From contig NZ_AUIE01000016.1 in assembly GCF_000423545.1 (NCBI RefSeq), positions 62,001-126,000 of the forward strand: 64,000 nucleotides of DNA, read 5' to 3'. Position numbers and translations under genes: made by a program. Shown in pieces: positions 37,025 through 46,613 of the stretch (the stretch's first letter is position 1; each line of letters begins with the position of its first letter). The notes under the pieces are model-generated. The model was given only the letters and a program-made list of their open reading frames with translations, was not told the origin of the DNA and searched no databases. This stretch comes from Metapseudomonas resinovorans DSM 21078 (lineage in GTDB: Bacteria > Pseudomonadota > Gammaproteobacteria > Pseudomonadales > Pseudomonadaceae).

Positions 37025-38164
37025 ATGCAACGCATTCATTTCGAGACTGAGCACAACTTGTTCCGCGAGGCCTTCCGCAGCTTCCTGCAGAAGGAGGTGG
37101 TGCCGCACCAGGACGAGTGGGAGGCTGCCGGTGTGGTCGACCGCAGTGTCTGGAAGAAGGCTGGCGAGATGGGCTTCCTGCTGCCCTGGGCGGACGAGGA
37201 GTACGGCGGCGCGGGGCTGAAGGACTTCCGCTACGAGCAGATCATGTGTGAGGAGCTCGCCTACATCAACGAGCCGGGTTTCATGATTCCTCTGCACTCG
37301 GCCCTTTGCGGTCCCTACATCGCCGAGTACGGCAACGCTGAGCAGAAAGCCCGCTTCCTGCCGGGAATCATCCGTGGCGAAACCATTCTCGCCGTGGCGA
37401 TGACTGAGCCCAGCGCCGGCTCGGATCTTGCCGGCATGCGCACCACCGCCGTGGACAAGGGCGACCACTACCTGCTCAACGGTTCCAAGGTGTTCATCTC
37501 CAACGGCCTGCTGGCCGACGTGGTGATCGTCGCCGCCAAGACTGATCCTTCGAACAAGCACGCCATGGGCCTGTTCCTGGTGGAGCGGGGCATGGAAGGC
37601 TTCGAGCGCGGACGCAACCTTGAGAAGCTGGGCATGAAGAGCCAGGACACCGCCGAGCTGTTTTTCAACAACGTCAAGGTGCCGAAGGAAAACCTGCTGG
37701 GCGATGCCAAGGGCGGCTTCTTCTACCTGATGAACATGCTCGCCCAGGAGCGCCTGACCAATGCCTGCGGCGCGGTGGCCGGCGCCGAGGCTGCGCTGCT
37801 CACCACCATCGACTACGTGAAGGAGCGCAAGGCTTTTGACCGGCCGATCGCGCACTTCCAGAACACGCGCTTCAAGCTGGCCGAGATGCGGACGCAGATC
37901 GACGTGGCCCAGGTGTTCACCGACCGCTGCGTGATGGACCACAACCAGAAGAAACTCACCCCGGAAGTCGCCGCCGAGGCCAAGCTGTTCACCACTGAGC
38001 TGTTGTGCAAGGTGGTAGACGAAGGCGTGCAACTGCACGGTGGCTGGGGCTACATGTGGGAATACCCGATCTGCAAGATGTACGCGAACGCGCGCATCCA
38101 ACGCATCTTCGCCGGCACCTCGGAGATCATGAAAGAGATTATCAGCCGCGGTATGAAGCTCTGA
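37025..38164 (+). CDS. Acyl-CoA dehydrogenase
   Basis: 379 residues from ATG 37025, with GGGAGG eight bases upstream. Motifs: AMTEPSAGSDLAGMR, YLLNGSKVFISNG, LAQERLTNACG (candidate catalytic Glu), FDRPIAHFQNTRF, LHGGWGYM and IFAGTSEIMKEI. Related to the enzyme at 15049. Together with the ligase at 38330 and the racemase-like gene at 39997 it forms a second acyl-CoA catabolic set, probably for branched-chain acids. Confidence 0.92.
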   Translation: MQRIHFETEHNLFREAFRSFLQKEVVPHQDEWEAAGVVDRSVWKKAGEMGFLLPWADEEYGGAGLKDFRYEQIMCEELAYINEPGFMIPLHSALCGPYIAEYGNAEQKARFLPGIIRGETILAVAMTEPSAGSDLAGMRTTAVDKGDHYLLNGSKVFISNGLLADVVIVAAKTDPSNKHAMGLFLVERGMEGFERGRNLEKLGMKSQDTAELFFNNVKVPKENLLGDAKGGFFYLMNMLAQERLTNACGAVAGAEAALLTTIDYVKERKAFDRPIAHFQNTRFKLAEMRTQIDVAQVFTDRCVMDHNQKKLTPEVAAEAKLFTTELLCKVVDEGVQLHGGWGYMWEYPICKMYANARIQRIFAGTSEIMKEIISRGMKL

Positions 38165-38277
38165 GCCGTGCGCTCTTTCGGCTGATCCGCATGGAGCAGG
38201 TGGCCGAGATGGGGCTGTCGGAGGACGTGCAAGCGAAGTTTCTGTATGGGAATGCGCGGAGGGTGTTCAAGCTCTAG
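38165..38277 (+). pseudogene. C-terminal remnant of a COG2159 amidohydrolase
   Basis: Directly after the dehydrogenase stop the same frame reads LFRLIRMEQVAEMGLSEDV, then QAKFLYGNARRVFKL and stop. The MGLSEDVQxKxLYGNARR ending is typical of amidohydrolase-2 C-termini. No upstream body exists, so this is the tail of a gene deleted at this spot. Confidence 0.5.
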
Positions 38278-38329
38278 AGTGATGGTCCATCGGGCAATGA
38301 GCCGATAACAACAATAAGAGGGCTGCAGG

Positions 38330-39967
38330 ATGAGCGAAGCACTGCCGTTGCAACGTTTCTCCCACTGGGTGGCGACCACGCCGGATCGCGTCTGGCTGCG
38401 TCAGCCGGTGGCGCGGACGTGGCATCCCATCACCTGGCGCGAGGCCGATGACCGCGCGCGGCGGCTGGCCGGTGCGCTGCGGGCCCTGGGCTGCGAGCCG
38501 GGAGACCGGGTAGCGATCCTGGCGAAGAACTGCGCCGAATGGATAGTGAGTGACCTGGCGATCATGCTCGCCGGGCTGGTCAGCGTGCCGCTCTATCCGC
38601 TGCAATCGGCCGAGAGCATCGAATACGTCCTGCGCCATTCCGCCTGCAAGGTGATCATCCTCGGCAAGCTGGACGACGCCGAGCGCCTGGAGCCGGGTAT
38701 CCCGGCTGATGTGGTGCGTATCGCGATGCCCTATCCAACCTTGCACGCCGACTACACCTGGGGCGAACTGTTGGCTCGGCATGCGCCCCTGCGTGAGGTC
38801 CACGAGCAGCGCTCGGACGACCTGCTCAGCATCCTCTATACCTCCGGGACCACCGGCCAGCCCAAGGGCGTGATGCAGACGGCGCGAGCGTTCGCCTTCG
38901 CCTCCAGCCGCTCGGTGAGGGAGATGGGGCTGGGAGAAGGCGACCAATTCTTCTCGTACCTGCCGCTGTCCCATGCCGCCGAGCGCTTCCTGGTGGAAAC
39001 CAACAGCCTCTATTGTGGGTGCGGCATCGGCTTCGCCGAGTCTCTGGAGACCTTCGCCGAAGACCTGCGGGAAATCCGCCCGACCCAGTTCTTCTCCGTG
39101 CCGCGTTTGTGGACGCGCTTCCAGCAGGGGGTTCTGGAGAAGCTGCCGCAGCGTCGACTCGACCGCCTCCTGGCGGTTCCGCTGCTGGGCGCCCTGGTGG
39201 CGCGGAAAATACGCCGAGGCTTGGGGCTCGACCGCGCGCGGGTGCTGGTGAGCGGCGCCGCGCCCATTCCCGTGGCGCTTCTGGAATGGTACCGGCGCAT
39301 CGGTCTGACCATCTGCGAGGGTTACGGCATGACCGAGAACTTCGCCTACGGCAACTTCAACCGGCCGGGGCAGGTGCGTTTCGGCACGGTGGGCCGGGTG
39401 ATGCCGGACAACGAACTGCGCCTGGCCGAGGATGGCGAGATTCTCTACCGCAGCCCGTCATTGATGACCGGCTACTACCTGGAGCCGGAAAAGACCGCCG
39501 AGACCCTGCGCGATGGCTGGCTGCACACGGGTGACAAGGGGCAGATCGACGCCGATGGCTACCTGCGTATCACCGGCCGGGTGAAGGACATCTTCAAGAC
39601 CAGCAAGGGCAAGTACGTGGCGCCGGCGCCCATCGAAGGCGAGATCGCCAAGAACCTCTGGGTGGAGCAGGTGTGCCTGATGGGCAGCGGCCTGGATCAA
39701 CCCCTGGCATTGATCGAGCTGAGCCCCGCCGCCCGCGGGCAGGCTCGCGCTGAGGTCGAGGCTGACCTCTTGGCCACCCTCGAGCAGCTCAACGGCAAAC
39801 TATTGCCTCACGAGCGCGTCAGCCACCTATTGCTGGTTCGAGAGCCCTGGACGGTGGATAACGGTTCCATGACCCCCACCATGAAGATTCGCCGTAACGT
39901 GCTGGAAGCTCGTTACGCCCCAGCGGTCGACCGCCTCGATGCGCGCCAGGCGCTGCATTGGGAATGA
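38330..39967 (+). CDS. Long-chain/other acyl-CoA synthetase (AMP-binding)
   Basis: 545 residues, ANL fold of the FAA/long-chain branch. Seen: LYTSGTTGQPKGVMQT, SYLPLSHAAER, YGMTEN, WLHTGDKGQIDADGYL and RVKDIFKTSKGKYVAP. It activates a carboxylic acid with ATP and CoA. Followed 29 bases later by a racemase-like gene, which suggests a 2-methyl-branched acyl-CoA product. Confidence 0.9.
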   Translation: MSEALPLQRFSHWVATTPDRVWLRQPVARTWHPITWREADDRARRLAGALRALGCEPGDRVAILAKNCAEWIVSDLAIMLAGLVSVPLYPLQSAESIEYVLRHSACKVIILGKLDDAERLEPGIPADVVRIAMPYPTLHADYTWGELLARHAPLREVHEQRSDDLLSILYTSGTTGQPKGVMQTARAFAFASSRSVREMGLGEGDQFFSYLPLSHAAERFLVETNSLYCGCGIGFAESLETFAEDLREIRPTQFFSVPRLWTRFQQGVLEKLPQRRLDRLLAVPLLGALVARKIRRGLGLDRARVLVSGAAPIPVALLEWYRRIGLTICEGYGMTENFAYGNFNRPGQVRFGTVGRVMPDNELRLAEDGEILYRSPSLMTGYYLEPEKTAETLRDGWLHTGDKGQIDADGYLRITGRVKDIFKTSKGKYVAPAPIEGEIAKNLWVEQVCLMGSGLDQPLALIELSPAARGQARAEVEADLLATLEQLNGKLLPHERVSHLLLVREPWTVDNGSMTPTMKIRRNVLEARYAPAVDRLDARQALHWE

Positions 39968-39996
39968 CCGCCAGAACACACGCATCAGGAGTTGCC

Positions 39997-41178
39997 ATGA
40001 AAGGCCCGCTGTCTTCGCTGAAAATCCTCGACTTTTCCACTCTGTTGCCAGGGCCCTTCGCCTCGTTGTTGCTGGCGGACATGGGGGCTGATGTGCTGCG
40101 GGTGGAGTCGCCCACGCGGATGGACCTGGTGCGCGTGCTGCCGCCCCACGACGGCGGCCAGTCCACCAGCCATGCGTATCTCAACCGCAACAAGCGCAGC
40201 ATCGCCCTGGACCTGAAGCGGCCCGAGGCGGTGGAGTTGGTCAAGCAGCTGGTGAGCGACTACGACATCGTGCTGGAGCAGTTTCGCCCCGGCGTGATGG
40301 AACGTTTGGGCCTTGGCTATGAGGCGCTGAAAGCGGTCAATCCGAAGCTGATCTACGTATCGATCACCGGCTACGGCCAGACCGGCCCTTACCGCGACCG
40401 CGCCGGGCACGACATCAACTACCTGGCCCTGGCCGGCATTGCCAGTTACACCGGGCGCCGCGACAGCGGGCCGCTGCCCTTGGGCGTGCAATTGGCGGAC
40501 ATCGGCGGCGGCTCCCTGCATGGGGTGATGGGGCTGTTGGCAGCGGTGATCCATCGCCAGGCGACAGGGGAAGGGCAGCACGTCGACGTGAGCATGACCG
40601 ACTGCGCCTTCGCCCTGCACGGCATGGCAGGGGCGGGCTACCTGGGTGCCGGCGTGGAGCCGGACATGGAGAACCAGGCGCTCAATGGCGGAAGTTTCTA
40701 CGACTACTACCGCACCCGAGATGGCCGCTGGTTCTCGGTGGGCAGCCTGGAACCGCAGTTCATGCAGCAGTTCTGTGCTGCTATCGGCCAGCCTGAACTG
40801 GCAGCCAAGGGCCTGTCACCCAAGCCCGAAGACCAGCGCGAACTGAAACGGGCCATCGAGATCGAGTTCGAGAAGCGCGACTTTGCCGAGTGGGCGGAGG
40901 TCTTCGCCGCCCTGGACGCCTGCGTTGAGCCGATGCTGCCGCTGTCCGAGGCGGTGGAGCACCCGCAGATCAAGGCCCGCAACCTGGTGGTGGAGGTGCC
41001 GCGCGACGGCCTTGCGCCGCAGAAGCAGATCGCCTGCCCGATCAAATTCTCCGCAGGGCTGCCTGCACCGCGCCATACCGGCGGGGCCGTGGGGTCGCAT
41101 ACCGCCGAAGTGCTAGCTGGGCTGGGGTTGAGCGCAGAGCAGATCGAGGCACTGAAAGCCGCGAAGGTGGTGGGGTAG
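39997..41178 (+). CDS. CoA-transferase family III, alpha-methylacyl-CoA racemase-like
   Basis: 393 residues from ATG 39997 (GGAG upstream). Class III CoA-transferase fold: LDFSTLLPGPFASLLLADMG, GHDINYLAL (candidate catalytic His), LADIGGGS (Asp) and GSLEPQF (Glu). This His-Asp-Glu pattern fits alpha-methylacyl-CoA racemase better than CaiB-type transferases, which lack it. It would epimerise 2R to 2S methyl-branched acyl-CoA so that the acyl-CoA dehydrogenase at 37025 can act. Confidence 0.86.
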   Translation: MKGPLSSLKILDFSTLLPGPFASLLLADMGADVLRVESPTRMDLVRVLPPHDGGQSTSHAYLNRNKRSIALDLKRPEAVELVKQLVSDYDIVLEQFRPGVMERLGLGYEALKAVNPKLIYVSITGYGQTGPYRDRAGHDINYLALAGIASYTGRRDSGPLPLGVQLADIGGGSLHGVMGLLAAVIHRQATGEGQHVDVSMTDCAFALHGMAGAGYLGAGVEPDMENQALNGGSFYDYYRTRDGRWFSVGSLEPQFMQQFCAAIGQPELAAKGLSPKPEDQRELKRAIEIEFEKRDFAEWAEVFAALDACVEPMLPLSEAVEHPQIKARNLVVEVPRDGLAPQKQIACPIKFSAGLPAPRHTGGAVGSHTAEVLAGLGLSAEQIEALKAAKVVG

Positions 41179-41192
41179 GGAATGCGGGAGTC

Positions 41193-41222
41193 CTGTGGGG
41201 GCGAATGAATTCGCTCCCACAG
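41193..41222. repeat. REP palindrome
   Basis: CTGTGGGGGCGAAT facing ATTCGCTCCCACAG, nearly perfect. Same family as the copies at 30048 and 34007. Confidence 0.75.
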
Positions 41223-41237
41223 GAAAAAACTCGACTC

Positions 41238-41311
41238 GTAGGATGGGTGGAGCTTGCGATACCCATCGATCCGGGCCGCATGGGTTTCGTGTCTCAACCC
41301 ATCCTACAGCC
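41238..41311. repeat. GTAGGATGGGT/ACCCATCCTAC inverted pair
   Basis: CGTAGGATGGGTGGAGC at the left and CAACCCATCCTACAG at the right with internal GATACCCATCGATC. A composite intergenic repeat between convergent genes. Confidence 0.65.
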
Positions 41312-41314
41312 CTC

Positions 41315-41806
41315 TTAAACCCGGCTCTGTTCCCCGCTGAACACCAGCGTTACCCGGCAACGCCTGCAGTAGTAGCGGCGGCCGCGTGCGACCAGGGCGT
41401 GGCGCTGGGCCGAGAAGGGGTGGCCGTCGGGACAGGCGCAGCGGTAGAGGTAGCGTGTCACCTGCCGCCGTTTCACCTCATAGGTGTGGCAGCGATTGGG
41501 CGGCAGTTCGTAGACCCCGCGCATGATCAGCTGCCACTCCTCGCCATGGGGCTGGATGCGTGGGCCGAACAGTTGGTGGGCCACCAGGTGCGCGACTTCG
41601 TGCGCCACTGTCTGGCGCAGGAAGTCTTCCTGGTTTTCGCGGTAGAGCTGCGGGTTGAAGCGCAGCTTGTTCTCGTCCAGATGGGCGACGCCGGCCTTCT
41701 GCCCACGCAGCTTGAAGCTCACTTCGGGGCGGGGGAACCGGCATTTGAAAAAGGCTTCGGCCTGTTGGTAGCAGGCCTCGACGCGGGCAAGTAGCTGCTC
41801 GGGCAT
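41315..41806 (-). CDS. sprT: SprT family zinc metalloprotease-like protein
   Basis: 163 residues from 41806, where GGAG lies upstream. Central TVAHEVAHLVAHQ (HExxH zinc site), then HGEEWQ with the third ligand region, and a C-terminal zinc ribbon YRCACPDGHPF...YYCRRCR. SprT/Spartan-like domain; physiological substrate in bacteria not settled. Confidence 0.92.
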   Translation of the reverse strand: MPEQLLARVEACYQQAEAFFKCRFPRPEVSFKLRGQKAGVAHLDENKLRFNPQLYRENQEDFLRQTVAHEVAHLVAHQLFGPRIQPHGEEWQLIMRGVYELPPNRCHTYEVKRRQVTRYLYRCACPDGHPFSAQRHALVARGRRYYCRRCRVTLVFSGEQSRV

Positions 41807-41932
41807 AGGGCACTCCGTTGGCGCGGAATTATGCCGCAAAGCGGTTGCTGCCCAAAGGTGGTGACGCCGAGCGGTCATTCCCGGCCAAAACAAGAGGCCG
41901 CCCGCAGGCGGCCTCCTGGTCAGCGAGAGTTT

Positions 41933-42532
41933 TCAGCTGGTGTACACCGGCCCCAGGCCGAAGCCCCAGAGGATTACGGCGGAGGCGATCATCGCCACCA
42001 GCACCACCAGGCCCACTGCCAGCACCGAGCTGGAGAACAGGAAACCTTCGTCCTTCGGAATGTTCATGAAAGTCGGTATGCCCACATAAAGCAGGTAGAC
42101 CGTGTAGCAGATGGCTAATGTGCCTACCGTTGCGCCGAACCAGAGGTGCGGGTAGAGCGCCGCGAGACCGCCGATGAACAGCGGGGTCGCGCAGTAAGCG
42201 GCAAACACGATGCACTCGGTAACGCTCGGATTGGCGTCGTAGGTGCGCGCCATCCAGTGGATGAATCCGCCCATCACTGCCACGCCGGCGAGCATCGCCA
42301 GGTAGGACATGATGGACATCTGCAACGCGCTGGCCTGGGTGAGCATCACGGGATCGCCCTTGCCCAGTACCCAGCCGACCTGGGTGGTGCCGATATAGGC
42401 AGAAATCACGGGAATTGCAGCAAGGATCAGGACGTGGGTGAGGTACATGTGGCTGACGCTTTCCTCTTCGCCACGGATCTCTTGCCACTCTTGATCGGGA
42501 TGGGTGAAGAGCCCCCAAACGTGGTGGATCAT
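41933..42532 (-). CDS. Yip1-family integral membrane protein
   Basis: 199 residues from 42532, chosen because AGGAGGTG lies seven bases upstream. MIHHVWGLFTHPDQEWQ is the typical Yip1-domain entry, followed by five hydrophobic segments. Inner-membrane protein; function unknown in bacteria. Confidence 0.85.
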   Translation of the reverse strand: MIHHVWGLFTHPDQEWQEIRGEEESVSHMYLTHVLILAAIPVISAYIGTTQVGWVLGKGDPVMLTQASALQMSIMSYLAMLAGVAVMGGFIHWMARTYDANPSVTECIVFAAYCATPLFIGGLAALYPHLWFGATVGTLAICYTVYLLYVGIPTFMNIPKDEGFLFSSSVLAVGLVVLVAMIASAVILWGFGLGPVYTS

Positions 42533-42687
42533 GCTGAACACCTCCTCATTATTATGAGGTCGCCCCCCAGACAAGCGCCGGGGGTGCGTAGCCAGCGCCA
42601 CCCGGTGCCCGGCCGACCTATGCGACCTTATGTCGCAGTATAGGCAGGCTGATCGGCGTCGCCTTAGAGCGAATCGAAGATTCAGCC

Positions 42688-43287
42688 TCAGCTGTAATAG
42701 CGTTGAAGTATTTCCATGGCCTTGTTGATCGATTGCAGGCGCGACGTGCTGCCACCGCGATCAGGGTGGTGCTGGCTCACCAGTTGCCGGTAGCGCTGCT
42801 TGATCACGGCCAGGCTGAGGGGCTGGCTGCCGTTGTGCAGGCCGAACAATTCCAGCGCCGCGAGCTTCTCCTCGCTGCCCTGCATGCGGGTCCAGAAGCT
42901 GGCCAGCAGGCGTTCCACGTCTTCTTCGGTCGTGTCCCGCAGGTTCTTCAGGTCCAGGTAATAGTCGCGCAGCGGGTCCAGCTCGCTTAGGGAGGAAGTG
43001 GTGCCGGGCTTGTATGGCAGTAGCTGCACGCACAAGGGGCTGATGGCGAGCTGCGCCTGGCCCGCAGCGTTGAGGTGGTCGCGCAGTCGGTAGAGGGCGT
43101 TGAACACCAGGAAGTGGGTGCGGAACAGCACCAGCCTGTCGGTGAGTTCCAGATGGGGAATGTGGGTGGAGTGGTGAGCCTTGAGTGCCTGGATCAGTTG
43201 ATACTCGCTCAGGCCCTCGGGCGCCCCGCGCAATAGTTCGTGGAGCTGATCGCTCAGGTCTTGGTTGGGGTCGAGGTCGTGGCTCAT
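42688..43287 (-). CDS. DNAJ-related protein with C-terminal J domain
   Basis: 199 residues from 43287. The N-terminal 120 residues match the DNAJ_related module, and the C-terminus has a J domain with IKQRYRQLVSQHHPDRGG (HPD motif needed to stimulate DnaK ATPase). Divergent from ttcA. Probably a specialised co-chaperone. Confidence 0.9.
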   Translation of the reverse strand: MSHDLDPNQDLSDQLHELLRGAPEGLSEYQLIQALKAHHSTHIPHLELTDRLVLFRTHFLVFNALYRLRDHLNAAGQAQLAISPLCVQLLPYKPGTTSSLSELDPLRDYYLDLKNLRDTTEEDVERLLASFWTRMQGSEEKLAALELFGLHNGSQPLSLAVIKQRYRQLVSQHHPDRGGSTSRLQSINKAMEILQRYYS

Positions 43288-43387
43288 CGGCGGGAGCCTA
43301 GCACAGGCTGATAATGGGGCTGGGGCCGCGCGCGCTTTGTGCGTAAAATAGCCAGCTTTTCGCATCTCCCCCGGATTTCAGAGCACC

Positions 43388-44212
43388 ATGGGCACCCTTT
43401 CGGTCAACCAGAACAAACTGCAGAAACGCATCCGCCGCCTGGCCGGCGAAGCCATCGCCGACTTCAACATGATCGAGGATGGCGACAAGGTCATGGTCTG
43501 CCTGTCCGGCGGCAAGGACAGCTACACCATGCTGGACGTGCTGCTGTACCTGCAGAAGGTTGCGCCGATCAAATTCGAGATCGTCGCAGTGAACATGGAC
43601 CAGAAGCAGCCCGGCTTCCCGGAACACGTCCTGCCGGCCTATCTGGAATCCATTGGCGTTCCGTACCACATCATCGAGAAGGACACCTACTCGGTGGTGA
43701 AGGAGAAGATCCCGGAAGGCAAGACCACTTGCTCGCTCTGCTCGCGCCTGCGCCGCGGCACCCTCTACACCTTCGCCGACGAAATCGGCGCGACCAAGAT
43801 GGCCCTGGGTCACCACCGCGACGACATCCTGGAAACCTTCTTCCTCAACATGTTCTACGGCGGCACCCTCAAGGCCATGCCCCCGAAGCTGCGTGCCGAC
43901 GACGGCCGCAACGTGGTGATTCGTCCGCTGGCCTACTGCAACGAGGCCGACATCGAGGCGTACTCCATCCTCAAGGAGTTCCCGATCATCCCGTGCAACC
44001 TCTGCGGCTCCCAGGAAAACCTGCAGCGCCAGGTGGTCAAGGAAATGCTCAACGACTGGGAGCGAAAGTCCCCGGGCCGTACCGAGATCATGTTCCGCGC
44101 CCTGCAGAACGTGGTGCCCTCGCAGCTGGCCGACCGCAACCTGTTCGACTTCGCCAACCTGCGCATCGACGAAACCGCGGCGCCGCGTACCCTCGACGTG
44201 GTCAATATCTGA
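43388..44212 (+). CDS. ttcA: tRNA 2-thiocytidine(32) synthetase TtcA
   Basis: 274 residues. PP-loop SGGKDSYTM activates C32 of tRNA with ATP, and [10 protein letters not shown] with PCNLCGSQ supply the cysteines that hold the iron-sulfur cluster. HHRDDILET is the conserved middle motif. Full length. Confidence 0.96.
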   Translation: MGTLSVNQNKLQKRIRRLAGEAIADFNMIEDGDKVMVCLSGGKDSYTMLDVLLYLQKVAPIKFEIVAVNMDQKQPGFPEHVLPAYLESIGVPYHIIEKDTYSVVKEKIPEGKTTCSLCSRLRRGTLYTFADEIGATKMALGHHRDDILETFFLNMFYGGTLKAMPPKLRADDGRNVVIRPLAYCNEADIEAYSILKEFPIIPCNLCGSQENLQRQVVKEMLNDWERKSPGRTEIMFRALQNVVPSQLADRNLFDFANLRIDETAAPRTLDVVNI

Positions 44213-44217
44213 CCTGC

Positions 44218-44272
44218 CCTTGTAGGAGCGAGCTTGCTCGCGAAGGCTCGCCAGCAAGCTGGCTCCTAAAGG
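44218..44272. repeat. REP element
   Basis: TGTAGGAGCGAGCTTGCTCG then CGCCAGCAAGCTGGCTCCTA, the classic Pseudomonas REP in an inverted double form, between ttcA and the Tag-like gene. Confidence 0.8.
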
Positions 44273-44301
44273 GAATCGTTTCCGCATCGAAAGGACACTG
44301 C

Positions 44302-44973
44302 ATGCGCGACTACCGTTGGCTCCACGAGTACTGCCTGAACCGCTTCGGCTCCGCCGAGGCCCTGGAAGCACGTCTGCCGCAACCGCGCAGCGAAGCCGAG
44401 CTGCGCGCACTGAGTGACGACCGTTATCTGTCGCTGATGGCCTTGCGGGTGTTCCGTGCAGGCCTCAAGCACAGCCTGGTGGACGCCAAGTGGCCCGCCT
44501 TCGAAGAGGTGTTCTTCGGCTTCGACCCGGAGAAAGTGGTGCTGATGGGCGCCGAGCATCTGGAGCGTCTGATGCAGGACGCGCGACTGATCCGCCACCT
44601 GGGCAAGCTCAAGAGTGTGCCGCGCAATGCGCAGTTCGTGCTGGACGTGGCCCGGGAGAAAGGCAGCTTCGGCGCGCTGATCGCCGACTGGCCGGTGACC
44701 GACATCGTCGGCCTGTGGAAGTACCTGGCCAAGCATGGCAACCAGTTGGGCGGGTTGTCGGCGCCGCGCTTCCTGCGCATGGTCGGCAAGGACACCTTCA
44801 TTCCGACCGATGACATGGTTGCGGCCCTCAAGGCCCAGGACATTATCGACAAGGCGCCCACCAGCCAGAAAGATCTGGCCCAGGTCCAGGCGGCCTTCAA
44901 CCAGTGGCATGCCGAAAGCGGCCGCCCGCTGTGCCAGCTGTCCGTGATGCTGGCCCATACCGTCAATCACTGA
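44302..44973 (+). CDS. Tag-like DNA-3-methyladenine glycosylase I family protein
   Basis: 223 residues from ATG 44302 with AAAGGA upstream. FEEVFFGFDPEKV and LERLMQDARLIRHLGKLKSV followed by NA correspond to the core of E. coli Tag. The zinc-binding Cys/His residues at the two ends of Tag are not evident, so this is a divergent paralogue whose base-excision activity is uncertain. Confidence 0.78.
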   Translation: MRDYRWLHEYCLNRFGSAEALEARLPQPRSEAELRALSDDRYLSLMALRVFRAGLKHSLVDAKWPAFEEVFFGFDPEKVVLMGAEHLERLMQDARLIRHLGKLKSVPRNAQFVLDVAREKGSFGALIADWPVTDIVGLWKYLAKHGNQLGGLSAPRFLRMVGKDTFIPTDDMVAALKAQDIIDKAPTSQKDLAQVQAAFNQWHAESGRPLCQLSVMLAHTVNH

Positions 44974-45015
44974 GCCGCGACGGGCGCTCGGCGCCGGCCG
45001 GCAGAGGAGGGGAGC

Positions 45016-45780
45016 ATGTCGGATATCCAGCGCGTGGCATCAGCCATCAAGGCGGCCGAGCGAATCCTGGTCATCACCGGGGCCGGGCTGTCGGCTGATT
45101 CGGGGTTGCCCACCTATCGCGGATTGGGTGGGCTCTACAACGGCGTGACGGAGGAGGGGTTGCCTATAGAAGAGGCACTCTCCGGGCCGATGCTGCGGCG
45201 CAACCCGACGCTCTGCTGGAAGTACCTCGCCCAACTCGGCCGCGCCTGTCTGGGCGCCCGGCCGAACGCCGGTCATGAAGCAATCGCCCAGCTGCAGCGG
45301 CTCAAGCCCGAATGTTGGGTGCTGACCCAGAACATCGATGGCTACCACCGCCAGGCGGGCTCGCCGCCGGAGCGGCTGATCGAGATCCATGGCGAGTTGT
45401 CGCCGCTCTACTGCCAGTCCTGCGGGGCGGAAAGTTCTGACCTTGCCCGACATCTGGCAGGAGAAATGCCTCCCAAATGCCATGAATGTGGTGGTATTCT
45501 CCGCCCACCCGTGGTGCTGTTCGAAGAAATGCTCCCAGAGCAGGCCATCGACAGCCTCTACGCCGAGCTACGCAAGGGATTCGATGCGGTGATCTCGGTG
45601 GGAACCACGGCGAGCTTTCCTTACATCATCGAGCCCGTCATCCGCACCCGCCAAGCAGGCGGTTTCACCGTGGAAATCAATCCGGCGCTCACCGACCTCA
45701 GCCCCGTCGTCGATGTTCACCTCAGAGGAAAGGCCTTAGATGTTTTGCAAGGACTGCTGAGTCACATTTCGGGCGATTAA
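45016..45780 (+). CDS. Sir2-family NAD-dependent protein deacylase
   Basis: 254 residues. GAGLSADSGLPTYRG (NAD-binding), TQNID, EIHG (catalytic His) and a zinc site from CQSC and CHECGG are all present. It removes acetyl or other acyl groups from lysines using NAD+. AGGAGGGGAGC precedes the ATG. Confidence 0.92.
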   Translation: MSDIQRVASAIKAAERILVITGAGLSADSGLPTYRGLGGLYNGVTEEGLPIEEALSGPMLRRNPTLCWKYLAQLGRACLGARPNAGHEAIAQLQRLKPECWVLTQNIDGYHRQAGSPPERLIEIHGELSPLYCQSCGAESSDLARHLAGEMPPKCHECGGILRPPVVLFEEMLPEQAIDSLYAELRKGFDAVISVGTTASFPYIIEPVIRTRQAGGFTVEINPALTDLSPVVDVHLRGKALDVLQGLLSHISGD

Positions 45781-45849
45781 ATTTGCAAATGGATTTGATA
45801 GCGGGCATAGTCGCGCCTTCATCAGAAACCATTCGACACGGTCGTGCCC

Positions 45850-46470
45850 ATGCTGAAGCGCTTCGCACCCCTCGTGCCTCTCACCTTCGCTCTGTTTCTC
45901 GCCGCTTGCGCAGGCAATGTGCAGCAGCAACCGCAATCCCAGGCCCAGGCTCCCGTAGCCGACGGCGCACCCGATTCGCTGCTGGCGGATCGTGGGCCCA
46001 CCGCCCTGGATCTTGCCAACCTCACCGACGATGAGCCCTACCAGATGCCGTCCCTGGCCGATGGCCTGCTGGAGCGCGGTTTCGAGCTGGTGGGTACTCC
46101 ATATCGCTTCGGTGGCCGTTCCATGAAGACCGGCTTCGATTGCAGCGGTTTCGTCGGTTACCTGTTCAAGGAAGAGGCTGGTATCCAGCTGCCGCGTTCC
46201 ACTCGCGAAATGATCAACCTGGATGCTCCGGTGATCGCTCGTAGCGAGCTGAAGCCCGGCGACATCGTGTTCTTCAACAATCGTGGCCGCGGCCGCGTCA
46301 GTCACGCCGGCATCTATATCGGCGATGATCGCTTCATCCACTCCAGCAGCAGCCGCAGCGGTGGTGTGCGCGTCGACAGCCTCGACGACCGCTACTGGAA
46401 GGCCAGCTACATGGAAGCCAAGCGCGTCCTGGCCATGAATACCCCGACTCGCCACCTGCTGCATCGCTGA
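45850..46470 (+). CDS. NlpC/P60 family lipoprotein
   Basis: 206 residues. Lipobox FLAAC near residue 20, a Gln/Pro-rich linker, then the NlpC/P60 papain-like domain: GTPYRFGGRSMKTGFDCSGF (nucleophile Cys) and GRVSHAGIYIG (His). A peptidoglycan DL-endopeptidase anchored in the outer membrane. Tandem with a smaller paralogue at 46614 after a strong terminator. Confidence 0.93.
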   Translation: MLKRFAPLVPLTFALFLAACAGNVQQQPQSQAQAPVADGAPDSLLADRGPTALDLANLTDDEPYQMPSLADGLLERGFELVGTPYRFGGRSMKTGFDCSGFVGYLFKEEAGIQLPRSTREMINLDAPVIARSELKPGDIVFFNNRGRGRVSHAGIYIGDDRFIHSSSSRSGGVRVDSLDDRYWKASYMEAKRVLAMNTPTRHLLHR

Positions 46471-46490
46471 TCCAGCCGGCGCGAGACGAC

Positions 46491-46527
46491 AAGCCGAGGC
46501 GGCCCTAAGTGGCCGCCTCGGCTTTTT
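46491..46527 (+). terminator. Intrinsic terminator between the two NlpC/P60 genes
   Basis: AAGCCGAGGCGGCC, loop CTAAGT, GGCCGCCTCGGCTT then T-run. Perfect 14-bp stem. Confidence 0.88.
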
Positions 46528-46613
46528 TCTGCCCGGTCGTGCAGCTTTCGCTTGCAATATCACTGTGAGATCAGCAAATTAGCGTGCATTCCTCAAGTCA
46601 GGACTGACTTGCC

